The notes beneath the pieces are model-generated. The model was not told where the DNA came from. It searched no databases and saw nothing but the letters and a program-made list of their open reading frames with translations. The translations under genes were made by a program, and so were the position numbers. Shown here piece by piece: positions 36,882 to 45,181 of a stretch of DNA of 64,000 nucleotides. Source of the stretch: an uncultured Dehalococcoidia bacterium (lineage in GTDB: Bacteria > Chloroflexota > Dehalococcoidia > Lucifugimonadales > UBA3495); contig CATOSK010000010.1 in assembly GCA_951812535.1 (NCBI GenBank), positions 85,148-149,147 of the forward strand, read 5' to 3'. The first letter of the stretch is position 1, and every line of letters begins with the position of its first letter.

Positions 36882-37790
36882 GTGGAACTGGGTATGATCG
36901 GCCTGGGCCGGATGGGCGGCAACATGGCGCAGCGGCTTCTCTTGGCTGGCCACCGGATTGTGGCCTTCGACCAGAACCGGGAGGCCATTCACGCCGCCTC
37001 TTTCGCAGGTGCGGAAGCCGCTGATTCCCTGGAAGATCTGGTGTCCCAACTCTCCATTCCTCGCGCGGTCTGGTTGATGCTGCCCGCCGGAGATGTCACC
37101 GAGGGGACCGTCGACGTCTTGGCCCCCCTCCTGTCGCCGGGAGACGTGGTCCTGGATGGAGGCAACGCCTACTACAAGGACACCATGCGGCGGGGCGAGA
37201 AACTGGCTGCCCATGGGCTGGAACTCATGGACGTGGGCACCAGCGGCGGCGTGTGGGGACTTTCCCAGGGGTATTCTTTGATGGTTGGAGGATCCTCCGG
37301 CGCCTTCGCCCGGCTGGAGCCAGTCTTCCAGGCGTTGGCCCCAGCTCCGGACCGGGGATACAGCCATGTGGGGCCCACCGGGGCGGGCCACTTCGTCAAG
37401 ATGGTCCATAACGGTATCGAGTACGGATTGATGCAGGCCTACGCCGAGGGGCTGGAACTCCTGCAGGCCAAGGCCGACTTCGACCTGGACCTGCGCCAGA
37501 TTGCCGAGACGTGGCGTCATGGCAGCGTTGTCCGGTCTTGGCTGCTGGACCTGGCTGCGGCGGCTCTGGAGGAAGACCCCGGCCTGGAAAGCCTCCGGTC
37601 CTACGTGGACGACTCGGGGGAAGGGCGGTGGACGGTGCAGGAATCGGTGGACCTCGCCGTGCCCATCCCGGTCATTACCCTAGCCTTGCAGCAGCGGTTC
37701 CGTTCCAGGCAGGGGGAACCCTTCGGCGGCAGAATGCTCGCCGCTCTCCGCGGCCAGTTTGGAGGGCACGCGGTGCGTCAGAAGGATTAA
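36882..37790 (+). CDS. gnd: 6-phosphogluconate dehydrogenase, decarboxylating (short type)
   Basis: About 302 residues, the short form related to GntZ/YqeC rather than the 470-residue form. NAD(P) site GMIGLGRMGGNMAQRLL, substrate site DGGNAYYKDT, and the catalytic-type segment VGPTGAGHFVKMVHNGIEYG with Lys and His conserved. It oxidatively decarboxylates 6-phosphogluconate to ribulose 5-phosphate. GTG 36882 fits the family N-terminus and follows AAGG; GTG 36873 is possible. No glucose-6-phosphate dehydrogenase is visible, so gluconate phosphorylation may feed it. Confidence 0.92.
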   Translation: MELGMIGLGRMGGNMAQRLLLAGHRIVAFDQNREAIHAASFAGAEAADSLEDLVSQLSIPRAVWLMLPAGDVTEGTVDVLAPLLSPGDVVLDGGNAYYKDTMRRGEKLAAHGLELMDVGTSGGVWGLSQGYSLMVGGSSGAFARLEPVFQALAPAPDRGYSHVGPTGAGHFVKMVHNGIEYGLMQAYAEGLELLQAKADFDLDLRQIAETWRHGSVVRSWLLDLAAAALEEDPGLESLRSYVDDSGEGRWTVQESVDLAVPIPVITLALQQRFRSRQGEPFGGRMLAALRGQFGGHAVRQKD

Positions 37791-37845
37791 ACGCGGCGGC
37801 CGGGTTTCGCTGGACCCGCTGCGTTTGCCGGGGTTGGAGTAGAAG

Positions 37846-39303
37846 ATGTCCGGGGTCTTGATCGTGGTGTTTGACGGGTTGCAGCCATCCCAGGTGCGGC
37901 GGGGCCTGATGCCGCACCTGTCGGCCTTTGCCGCCGAAGGAGTCACCTTCTCCAACCACCACTCCGTCTTCCCCTCCGTCACCAGGACCAATGCCTCCAG
38001 CATGGTGACGGGACGCAATCCGGGAGGGCACGGTCTGGCGGCCAACCGGTTGATGGTGCGGGATTTCAACCACCTCGAAACCATCCCGGCGATGGAACCC
38101 GAGTTGGCCCAGGTAAAGGAGGCTACCGGACGGGCCCTGCTGGCCCCGACGCTGGCGGACATCCTGGCCCGGCACGGCCGTGAATACATAGCCATAGGAG
38201 TGGGCACCAGCGGCAACGCTTTCCTGCACAACCCCAACCCGGAGAACCGGGGTGGAGCCACCCTACACCCGGAGTTCACCCTGCCGCGTTACCTTCATTC
38301 GAGAATCCTGGAACGGTTCGGCCCGTGGCCTAAAGAGACCCGCCCTAACACCCCTCGCATGGCCCACGCTGTTCGTATCCTGACGGAATACATCCTCCCG
38401 GAACGGCGCCCGGAGGTGGCCCTCATCTGGTCCTCCGAACCCGACAAGTCCCAGCACGATGCAGGGGTGGGCACCGCCGAATCCGACCAGGCCGTCAGAG
38501 AGGCGGACAGCGAATTCGGAAGGATCATCCGCTGGCTGGAAACGTCGGATGGTTTCGAGGACACCAACGTCATGGTGGTGTCCGACCACGGATATTCCAC
38601 CATCCTGGCAACGGTGGATATCGAGGCAGCCGTGCGGCAGGCTGGTTTTCCTGGACCCAACGTTGCCGGAGGCGTGGCCGTGGCCGGCAACGGCGGTTCC
38701 GCCCTCTTCTACACCAACGGGAGCGACGCCGGAACAGCGGGAGATGTGGCCGAATGGCTGATGTCCCAGCCCTGGTGCGGACCCGTGATAGTTTCCGACG
38801 CCGCCGGGCCCCTGCCCGGTGGTCTTCCAGCCCGGCGGGTAGGATGCGAGGGCCCCCGGGTACCGGAGGTAATTGCATCCCTGCGCTCCAACCCGTCTAT
38901 CAACCCCTCCGGGTACCAGGGTTACGTCTTCTCCACCGGGGGGACGCCCGGCCAGGGACAGCACGGGTCCATGAGCCGCCAGGAACTGCACAATGTCCTC
39001 TTCGCCCGGGGTCCCAGCTTCCAGCAGCGGTGCATCGTTGAAGTCCCGTCCGGCAACATCGACCTGGCCCCGACCGTGTTGAGTCTCCTGGGGTTGAATT
39101 CAGGAATGACCCCCTTCGATGGGCGGGTGCTCTCCGAAGCCTTAGCCGGCGGGCCCAGTCCAGACCACGTCGATTGGGGGCGGGAAATTTACAACGCGGA
39201 ACGGGAACTCCGCGGCCAGGTCTACCGGCAGCAGGTCCACGTCTCGATGGTAGGAGAGACGGTATACGTCGACGAGGGAAGCAGCACCCTCGGACGGCGT
39301 TAG
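37846..39303 (+). CDS. Alkaline phosphatase superfamily phosphodiesterase/pyrophosphatase
   Basis: 485 residues. Metal and nucleophile residues of the type I phosphodiesterase/nucleotide pyrophosphatase group are present: IVVFDGLQPS (metal Asp), PSVTRTNASSMVTG (nucleophile Thr), SSEPDKSQHDAGVG (metal Asp and His), VVSDHGYSTI (Asp-His), and GQHGSMSRQEL (final His). No signal peptide is visible, so it should act in the cytoplasm. It follows gnd by 55 bp in the same operon. Substrate unknown; a nucleotide-sugar or phosphodiester is likely. Confidence 0.85.
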   Translation: MSGVLIVVFDGLQPSQVRRGLMPHLSAFAAEGVTFSNHHSVFPSVTRTNASSMVTGRNPGGHGLAANRLMVRDFNHLETIPAMEPELAQVKEATGRALLAPTLADILARHGREYIAIGVGTSGNAFLHNPNPENRGGATLHPEFTLPRYLHSRILERFGPWPKETRPNTPRMAHAVRILTEYILPERRPEVALIWSSEPDKSQHDAGVGTAESDQAVREADSEFGRIIRWLETSDGFEDTNVMVVSDHGYSTILATVDIEAAVRQAGFPGPNVAGGVAVAGNGGSALFYTNGSDAGTAGDVAEWLMSQPWCGPVIVSDAAGPLPGGLPARRVGCEGPRVPEVIASLRSNPSINPSGYQGYVFSTGGTPGQGQHGSMSRQELHNVLFARGPSFQQRCIVEVPSGNIDLAPTVLSLLGLNSGMTPFDGRVLSEALAGGPSPDHVDWGREIYNAERELRGQVYRQQVHVSMVGETVYVDEGSSTLGRR

Positions 39304-39355
39304 CATCCCGTAGGGTACAATTGGCCCACATTCGACGGTGTAAGGAGTCAACAGG

Positions 39356-40309
39356 ATGAGCGGAAAGCGGATTGGCGTGGCAGTCGGCGCGCCGGATGTG
39401 GCCGGAGTCTTCGAGAACATAGCCCGTGCGGAAGAAGCCGGGGTGCCCACGGTCTGGCTTACCACCGGCGGGGCCGGTCTGGACGGGCTGACCCTGTTCG
39501 GCGCGGCGGCGGAACGGTTTAGGAACGTGACCTTCGGCACCTCCATCGTGCCCACTTTTCCCCGGCATCCTATCGTCATGGCCCAGCAGGTCCAGGTTCT
39601 GGCCCAGTTGGCTCCGGGACGCTTCCGGCTGGGTATTGGCCCAAGCCACGCCCCCACCACCAGGGCCATGTTCGGGTTCGCCTTCCGCAATCCCCTGGGA
39701 CACCTGAAGGAGTATCTCCAGGTGTTGAGGTCCCTGTTCCAGACCGGCTCCGTCGACTTCGACGGGGAATACTACCACGCCCACGCCAGCATTCCCGCCC
39801 CGCTGGACGTGCCCGTAATGGCCTCCGCCCTCCGCTCCGGCTCTTTCCGGGCTTGCGGTGAAGGCGCCGACGGAGCGATAAGCTGGGTCTGTCCCGCCTC
39901 CTACCTCGAAAACGTGGCCCTCCCCGCCATCAGGGAAGGGGCCGGCGCCGCCGGACGCCAAGCCCCTCCCCTCATTGCCCACGCCCCAGTTTGCGTCCAC
40001 GAAGACCGGGATGAAATCCGCGTTGCCGTCCAGCAGCAGCTCTCCAACTATCCCCGCCTGCCCTTCTACCAGCAGATGTTCGTGGCCGCCGGATACCCGG
40101 AAGCCACCGAAGAGGTATGGAGCGACGGCATGATCGACGGAACGGTGATGTCCGGCGGGGAAGATGAGGTTGCCCAACGGCTCCGGTCCCTGCTGGACGC
40201 CGGGGCCGGGGAAATCCTGGTCTCCGTCGTCCACGCCGGAGACGACCGGGAGGCATCCGTCGCCCGCACCATGGCGGTTCTGGGCGAGGTTTCCCGTTCC
40301 CTGGACTGA
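39356..40309 (+). CDS. LLM-class flavin-dependent oxidoreductase
   Basis: 317 residues, a single TIM-barrel of the luciferase-like family. N-terminal RIGVAVGAPDVAGVFENIARAEE and the HPIVMAQQVQVLAQLAPGRFRLGIGPSH block are typical of FMN or F420-dependent members. Reactions in the family range from monooxygenation to F420-linked alcohol oxidation. Such genes are expanded in SAR202-type Chloroflexota. AGGAGTCAACAGG precedes the ATG. Substrate cannot be deduced. Confidence 0.88.
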   Translation: MSGKRIGVAVGAPDVAGVFENIARAEEAGVPTVWLTTGGAGLDGLTLFGAAAERFRNVTFGTSIVPTFPRHPIVMAQQVQVLAQLAPGRFRLGIGPSHAPTTRAMFGFAFRNPLGHLKEYLQVLRSLFQTGSVDFDGEYYHAHASIPAPLDVPVMASALRSGSFRACGEGADGAISWVCPASYLENVALPAIREGAGAAGRQAPPLIAHAPVCVHEDRDEIRVAVQQQLSNYPRLPFYQQMFVAAGYPEATEEVWSDGMIDGTVMSGGEDEVAQRLRSLLDAGAGEILVSVVHAGDDREASVARTMAVLGEVSRSLD

Positions 40310-40367
40310 CAAAAAGTCAGGGTTGGCCCGGCGAATCCAACGAGACCAAAACCCGACGGAGGTCAAG

Positions 40368-40568
40368 ATGAGGATTCCCCTGTTTAAGCGGCGGGGCGGC
40401 GACGCCATTGATCCGGTCTGCGACATGGCGGTGAACACCAAAAACCCGCCCGGTGGCACATGGGATCACGCGGGGCAGACCTACTACTTTTGCGGGCCCG
40501 GCTGCAACCGGGCCTTCCAGAGGGAACCCGAAGCCTACCTCTCCGGCGAAAAGAAGATGAAGATGTAG
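40368..40568 (+). CDS. Small YHS-domain protein
   Basis: 66 residues from ATG 40368, behind CGGAGGTCAAG. DPVCDMAVNTKNPPGG and TYYFCGPGCNRAFQREPEAYL form a complete YHS domain with its conserved cysteines, a short metal-binding fold also found in copper ATPases and multicomponent monooxygenases. As a stand-alone protein it may carry or sense a metal. It lies 58 bp after the flavoenzyme gene. Confidence 0.85.
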   Translation: MRIPLFKRRGGDAIDPVCDMAVNTKNPPGGTWDHAGQTYYFCGPGCNRAFQREPEAYLSGEKKMKM

Positions 40569-40663
40569 CCGGTGGCCCGTTCTGAATCGCGGGAAGACAC
40601 TCCACCACCCCCTTGTGTATACTTGCGGTCTACGGAGCCTCGGTAAAGGGAAACGCTTGTCAG

Positions 40664-40933
40664 ATGTTGGTTGATGTTAGTTTCTTCGCTCTCTACCGGG
40701 AACGGGCCGGGTGCAGCCTCTGCCAGGTAGAGGTCCCCAACTCTGCAACCGTAGCCGACCTCACCGCGGCGGTTCGACGAAGGTTTCCCCGCCTCGCTCC
40801 GCCCGGCGTGAACATCGTCGTTGCCGTCAACACCGAGTACGCCGACCCTGACCAACGCCTCGCCCCCGGCGATGAAATCTGCATGATCCCCCCGGTAAGT
40901 GGAGGTGCCCATCGATGGATGCTGCCGCAATGA
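40664..40933 (+). CDS. moaD: Molybdopterin synthase sulfur carrier subunit MoaD
   Basis: 89 residues from ATG 40664. The beta-grasp fold is recognisable: FFALYRERAGCSL, VPNSATVADLTAAVRRRFP, and VAVNTEYADPDQRLAPGDEICMIPPVSGG. MoaD normally ends in the Gly-Gly that becomes the thiocarboxylate; here eight residues, AHRWMLPQ, follow it. The gene overlaps moaE, and the bases encoding Gly-Gly are also the moaE ribosome site. Activity needs cleavage after Gly-Gly or a different end; see findings. Confidence 0.85.
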   Translation: MLVDVSFFALYRERAGCSLCQVEVPNSATVADLTAAVRRRFPRLAPPGVNIVVAVNTEYADPDQRLAPGDEICMIPPVSGGAHRWMLPQ

Positions 40934-41388
40934 TAGAACTCACCTACGATCCCCTGGACCCGGAGAGGGTCACCAATTTGGTCCGGCGGGACTCCAATGG
41001 GGCGGTGGTGACTTTCCTTGGCACCACCCGTGATACCTTCGAAGGGAAGCGCGTGGTGCGCCTCGACTACGAAGCCTACGAGGAGATGGCCGTCAAGAAG
41101 ATGGCCGAGGTGCGCGCCGAGCTCCAGTCCGAGTTCGACATCGAGGATATTGCCATCTCCCACCGCATTGGAACGGTGGACATCGGGGAGATCAGCCTGG
41201 TCATCGCAGTCGCTTCTCCGCACCGTCAGGAGGCTTTCTCGGCCTGCCACAAGGCTGTCGACCGGATCAAGCAGATCGTTCCCATCTGGAAGAAGGAGGT
41301 CTACGAGGACGGCTCCCGCTGGGTCGCCTGCGAAGACCACGAGTTCCATCCGGAGGGTGAGGCCGCGGCCTCCATTCACTCTCACTGA
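40915..41388 (+). CDS. moaE: Molybdopterin synthase catalytic subunit MoaE
   Basis: 157 residues. Motifs GAVVTFLGTTRDTFEGKRV, HRIGTVDIGEISLVIAVAS and the catalytic lysine region IVPIWKKEVYEDGSRWV are all present. With MoaD it converts cyclic pyranopterin monophosphate to molybdopterin. ATG 40915 has GGAGGT nine bases upstream; ATG 40930, overlapping the moaD stop, is the alternative. The presence of the pair implies molybdoenzymes elsewhere in the genome. Confidence 0.95.
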   Translation: MDAAAMIELTYDPLDPERVTNLVRRDSNGAVVTFLGTTRDTFEGKRVVRLDYEAYEEMAVKKMAEVRAELQSEFDIEDIAISHRIGTVDIGEISLVIAVASPHRQEAFSACHKAVDRIKQIVPIWKKEVYEDGSRWVACEDHEFHPEGEAAASIHSH

Positions 41389-41393
41389 CCGCT

Positions 41394-42584
41394 TTGGCGT
41401 TCCTTCGTTCGAACCGCTGGCTCACCATTGCTGGATTGGCGGCGTTCTGCTCCGCTTTAGCCGCTTGGCCACCCACCCTGTCGGCGCAAACCGCCGAAAT
41501 GTCCCTGCGCTTGTGTCGCAGCGACGTTTCCCCCTGCCAGGACGCCCTCAGCATCGGCGTCGGTGACGCTGCAACTTTTGACCTGATCCTATACCCGGGC
41601 CTCCTCTCCCAGGACGGTGATCCTCCGGGCCTCTTGGCATGGGAGACTCACCTGGTACTGTCCGGGGATATACGTGGTGTTCGCCTCCCCGCTGATCCGC
41701 CGGTACGGGCTACCGGTCACCCAACACTGCTTTTGGACCAATTTTCCGACTACGGCGGCGCCGGTCCTTCAGGCACAGGTTACTTCCCTGTGCGGAACCG
41801 GTTCGACGCTGCCAGCGGCCGGTTGGACTACGCTGTGGTCTTGATCGGTCCCGACTCCCCGTCGGAATGGCCCGGGGTTCCCTTGTCGTCCGGGACCGCG
41901 GGAGTAACCCTTGGTTTGGTGCACTTTGACGGAGTTAGCCCAGGCGTCGTTGCCGTCTCCGGCGGCAGCCTCCCAACGCAGGTTGTCCTGCACGAACCGG
42001 GAGCAGGAAAAGTTCCGGTCCACCTCTCGCTACAGGACCCATTGGCTACCCTGTCCGTCGGCCCCGTGACGACGCCTAGTATCGCCGGTCGGATACCGGG
42101 CTTTCCGGCATCGGCGTCCGGGTTTTCGTTCCGGGACCGGACTATGCGGCTGTCCCTGTGGGATGTTGATGCGGTTCCCCCTTGGCGGGGCGGCGCCGTC
42201 AGCCCGAAGGTCAGCTTCAGCGGGGTACTATTGTCTGACGATGGCACCTTTGAGGTATTGGACATCGCACCTTCCCTGGCTCCACCGGGCCCGTATGTCG
42301 TGCGCGTTAAGGTGGAAGGCGCGCTCAGCCGCTCTATACCGGGGACGGTTCTTCCCCGCGAATCTGGGTCATCCCAGATAATCCTGGCCGATATTCCTTC
42401 GCCTCTCTACGGAGACTCCAACGGGGATGATCGGGTTGATTCCGCTGACGTGGATCATCTGAAGGGCGTCTTTGGCTCGGCGGAGGAATCCTCTTCCATA
42501 GCCACCGACTTCAACCATGATGGATTCACCGACGCTGTTGATTTTTCGGTGATGGCCCTGAACTACGGGGAAGTTGGGGAGTAA
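41394..42584 (+). CDS. Exported protein with cohesin-like region and C-terminal type I dockerin domain
   Basis: 396 residues. A signal peptide (WLTIAGLAAFCSALAAWPPTLSAQ) is followed by a beta-rich region whose pattern (GVGDAATFDLILYPG, LLAWETHLVLSG, and later AGVTLGLVHFDGVSPGVVAVSGG) resembles cohesin domains. A middle beta domain follows. Residues about 337-396 contain two calcium-loop repeats (GDSNGDDRVDSADVDHLKG and DFNHDGFTDAVDFSVMALN), a full type I dockerin. The TTG at 41394, six bases after moaE, has no clear ribosome site, so the start is uncertain. Likely extracellular; partner unknown. Confidence 0.75.
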   Translation: MAFLRSNRWLTIAGLAAFCSALAAWPPTLSAQTAEMSLRLCRSDVSPCQDALSIGVGDAATFDLILYPGLLSQDGDPPGLLAWETHLVLSGDIRGVRLPADPPVRATGHPTLLLDQFSDYGGAGPSGTGYFPVRNRFDAASGRLDYAVVLIGPDSPSEWPGVPLSSGTAGVTLGLVHFDGVSPGVVAVSGGSLPTQVVLHEPGAGKVPVHLSLQDPLATLSVGPVTTPSIAGRIPGFPASASGFSFRDRTMRLSLWDVDAVPPWRGGAVSPKVSFSGVLLSDDGTFEVLDIAPSLAPPGPYVVRVKVEGALSRSIPGTVLPRESGSSQIILADIPSPLYGDSNGDDRVDSADVDHLKGVFGSAEESSSIATDFNHDGFTDAVDFSVMALNYGEVGE

Positions 42585-42666
42585 CGCCTCTGGTTAAGAA
42601 TTGGATGCGCGGTTGACACCCCCGGCCCCCTCAACCACAATACCCGCAAATCACTCGGGGGTCCCC

Positions 42667-43446
42667 ATGGCAACTAACCAGGAAAGCAACCTGTCCCAGC
42701 AGATGTTCGGCTCCCAGGCGGCAGAGTACGCCGCCAGTTCCGTCCACGTCAGCGACGACCGGTTGGACGGTATCGCCCGGTTGGCCTCCACCGGCCCCTA
42801 CGGATGGACCGTTGACATCGGCACCGGCGCGGGGTTCACTGCTTTCACCGTGGCCGACCGCTCCGACCGGGTGGTCGCCAGCGACGTGACCGGCCCCATG
42901 CTGGAGCAGGTGCGCCGCCTCAGTGGTGAGCGCGGCCTCGACAACGTCCTGTTGAGCCAGAATGCGGCCGAGCACCTTCCCTTCGCCAACGACTCCCTTG
43001 ATCTGATCACCTGCCGGGCGGCCGGGCACCACTTCAACGATCTTCGCTCGGCGTTTGCCGAGATTTACCGGGCCCTGCGTTCCGGCGGCGCGTTGGTCAT
43101 GGTGGATACCGCGGCCCCCGAAGACGACGCCATGCAGGAGTGGTTGAACGACGTCGAACTTCGCCGGGACTTCAGCCACGTCAACGACTGGAAGGCCTCA
43201 GAGATGCTGGCCATGCTGGCGGAACTCGGGTTTGAAATCGCGGTGCAGGAGGACGCCCGCGTCAACCTTCAGTTCAACGACTGGGTGAAGCGCACCGCCA
43301 CGCCCGGGGATGAGGTAGTAGCTTTGCGCCGGGACTTCCTCGCAGCCCCATCCGGGATACGGACCGCCTTCAACATACGGGAAACGGATGACGAGGACAT
43401 CCACTTCTCCTTCCCCAGCCTCATCTTCCGTGCCGTCAAGCCCTGA
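42667..43446 (+). CDS. Class I SAM-dependent methyltransferase (UbiE-like)
   Basis: 259 residues from ATG 42667 behind GGGGGTCCCC. The SAM site is TVDIGTGAGFTAFTVADR, the acidic loop VVASDVTGPMLEQ, and motif II QNAAEHLPFANDSLDLITCR. The C-terminal helical cap contains VDTAAPEDDAMQEWLND. It is a small-molecule methylase of the methyltransf_11 type; the acceptor is unknown. It lies 82 bp after the dockerin gene and converges with tenA. Confidence 0.88.
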   Translation: MATNQESNLSQQMFGSQAAEYAASSVHVSDDRLDGIARLASTGPYGWTVDIGTGAGFTAFTVADRSDRVVASDVTGPMLEQVRRLSGERGLDNVLLSQNAAEHLPFANDSLDLITCRAAGHHFNDLRSAFAEIYRALRSGGALVMVDTAAPEDDAMQEWLNDVELRRDFSHVNDWKASEMLAMLAELGFEIAVQEDARVNLQFNDWVKRTATPGDEVVALRRDFLAAPSGIRTAFNIRETDDEDIHFSFPSLIFRAVKP

Positions 43447-43465
43447 ACCAGGGGAGTGCGCCCGC

Positions 43466-44134
43466 CTACCACTGCCAGTGTTCCAGGTTATAGCTCATAT
43501 GCCAGAACAGGTTCTCGAATCTCAGGCTGGTGATGTAAGCTTGGGCCATCCTCTCCCGCTCCGCCGGCCCGGCGCTCTCGGCGATCCGGTCGCACAAGTC
43601 CCGCACCGCGCTGGCCAGGTCCGAGAAGTCCGGCGCGGTGTACATCCGGATCCACGCGCAGTAGAGGGGAGCGTCGGCGGGTTCCCCCTTTTGCGCCAGG
43701 TGCGTTCCGATCTCCCAGTATCCCCACTGGCACGGCAGCAGCGCTGCCACCAGTTCTCCGAAACTCCCCTGGTGCGCCACCTGCAGCAGGTAGCTGGTGT
43801 AACCGATGGTGGTCGGAGCCGCCTCGGTGGCTTCCAGCTCCGCCTCGGTAATGCCGAACTCGGCGCAGTAGCCCCGGTGCAGGTCCATCTCCACGTTCAG
43901 AGTTTCGTCCAGCAGCTTGGCGAACCATCCCATGGTTTCCAGGTCGGTGGCCCTAGCCGACGCCAGCGCCAGCACCCGGCTGTACTCGATGAGGTAGGCG
44001 TAGTCCTGCGTGACGTAGTGCTTGAACCGGTCAAGCGAAAGCGTCCCGTCCCCTACCCCGGCAACAAAAGGGTGGGACAGGATGCCCTGCCGCATCTCCA
44101 GTGTGCGGTCTTCGATATCTTCGCAAAAGCTCAT
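43466..44134 (-). CDS. tenA: TenA-family aminopyrimidine aminohydrolase (thiaminase II)
   Basis: About 222 residues. The catalytic Cys is in ALLPCQWGYWEIG, with the family pattern HPFVAGVGDGTLSLDRFKHYVTQDYAYL at the N-terminus (shown in part) and FENLFWHMSYNLEHWQW at the C-terminus, where the active-site Glu lies. TenA deaminates degraded thiamine pyrimidines for salvage. ATG 44134 is preferred over GTG/ATG at 44158 because family members start SFCEDI-like. Together with the cupin gene it forms a short minus-strand unit. Confidence 0.9.
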   Translation of the reverse strand: MSFCEDIEDRTLEMRQGILSHPFVAGVGDGTLSLDRFKHYVTQDYAYLIEYSRVLALASARATDLETMGWFAKLLDETLNVEMDLHRGYCAEFGITEAELEATEAAPTTIGYTSYLLQVAHQGSFGELVAALLPCQWGYWEIGTHLAQKGEPADAPLYCAWIRMYTAPDFSDLASAVRDLCDRIAESAGPAERERMAQAYITSLRFENLFWHMSYNLEHWQW

Positions 44135-44170
44135 CGGGGTTCTCGAAGGGCCCGGCATGGAAGTGCCCGG

Positions 44171-44527
44171 CTAAGGCTCCGTGTACGGCCCGTCTGGCGC
44201 AAAGCTGACCTGAATGTAAACGCCGTTGCCCGCGTTGCGGTGGGTGTGCGTGGTCCCCGCAGGTATGTGAATGAAGGTGTAAGGCTCCATGGAGTAGGTC
44301 TCTCCGCCTTCCACAATGACCTCGCCCTTTCCGTGCAGCGCAAAGATGAACTCGTCCTTAGTGCGGGTGTGCGGACCGTTGGACGCCCCCGGCTCCCACT
44401 CCCCGTAGTTGATGCCCACGTCCTTGCCTCCAACGGAGTCCCGGAACAATTGCAGGGCCCGCCTTCCCATCGGGTCTAGGTCCCGGGGAAGCTGCTCCTT
44501 GGGACGAATCACTCTCGGCTCCGGCAT
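44171..44527 (-). CDS. Cupin-domain protein
   Basis: 118 residues from ATG 44527, behind GAGAGGTGGACACC. Cupin motif 1 is PHTRTKDEFIFALHGKGEV and motif 2 is FIHIPAGTTHTHRNAG, giving the His, Glu and His ligands of a metal centre. It is a single-domain cupin; reaction unknown. It lies 37 bp before tenA on the same strand and may be co-transcribed. Confidence 0.87.
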   Translation of the reverse strand: MPEPRVIRPKEQLPRDLDPMGRRALQLFRDSVGGKDVGINYGEWEPGASNGPHTRTKDEFIFALHGKGEVIVEGGETYSMEPYTFIHIPAGTTHTHRNAGNGVYIQVSFAPDGPYTEP

Positions 44528-44541
44528 GGTGTCCACCTCTC

Positions 44542-44784
44542 TCAGTCGCAATCCCAGTACGGAATCCAGGCAGACCTAGCCCAGACGGCCATCTGCCCCA
44601 TCCCTTCCGGGGTGGGCCTGATTTTATGGATGCCGCCCCGGCCCGTCAATTGGAGGGGAACGCCCGCGGTCACTCCCGTAGAGGAGAGCTTTTCCACCGG
44701 ACCTTTCAAGTCTCGCCGCGCGTGTACTGACAGTTGCCCTTCCGTAAACCGCAGGTGCAACCGTATCATGTTGTAAGGGACCAC
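44542..44784 (-). CDS. Possible small hypothetical protein
   Basis: An open frame of up to 80 residues beginning near ATG 44769 or 44784. The sequence (IRLHLRFTEGQLSVHARRDL, later IHKIRPTPEGMGQMAVWARS) has plausible composition but no known domain and no clear ribosome site. It is 15 bp upstream of the cupin gene on the same strand, which is its only contextual support. Treat as tentative. Confidence 0.3.
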   Translation of the reverse strand: MVPYNMIRLHLRFTEGQLSVHARRDLKGPVEKLSSTGVTAGVPLQLTGRGGIHKIRPTPEGMGQMAVWARSAWIPYWDCD

Positions 44785-45181
44785 GCATTTTCCGCCTCTA
44801 TTGGATCAAGCTCTTCCGGTGGATCAAGCTCTTCCGGCCTACTCCGGCGACACCGGGGAAAATGCTCCAAATCTGCCCCGCCAGCGACACATGGCTGGCC
44901 CGCATTGTCACCCTGTATTGGCTCCTCATCCCTGTCCCAAGCCAAAATGCCACCAATGTCCCGAATTCAAAAACTTCCTTATCCCTCCCCCGTGGGTTCT
45001 CGTGTTCTTCCATCAATTGCCTCGCCGCCGGGACCAATGGACCGGGTATTCCTTTAAGCTCCCCCGGCCATGGGGTATAATCGCTCCTTGAAACACTTTC
45101 AGAAAACCGGCGGACCCCAGGCCCCTTAGACAAGTTGCCTTGACTGGGGCCGAAAGGGACGCCTATTTAGAAGGACTTACC
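44785..45181. other. Leader region of the rplI operon with an 18-bp tandem repeat
   Basis: 397 bp without a supported gene. It holds a tandem duplication of GGATCAAGCTCTTCCGGT (44803-44820, then 44821-44838 with one mismatch) and a candidate promoter at 45053-45081. Open frames here have poor composition and no ribosome site. Confidence 0.6.
45053..45081 (+). promoter_or_regulatory. Candidate promoter of rplI-dnaB operon
   Basis: TTTAAG (45053-45058), a 17-bp spacer and TATAAT (45076-45081), about 100 bp before rplI. The -10 is perfect, the -35 weak, as at the tkt promoter. Confidence 0.45.
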
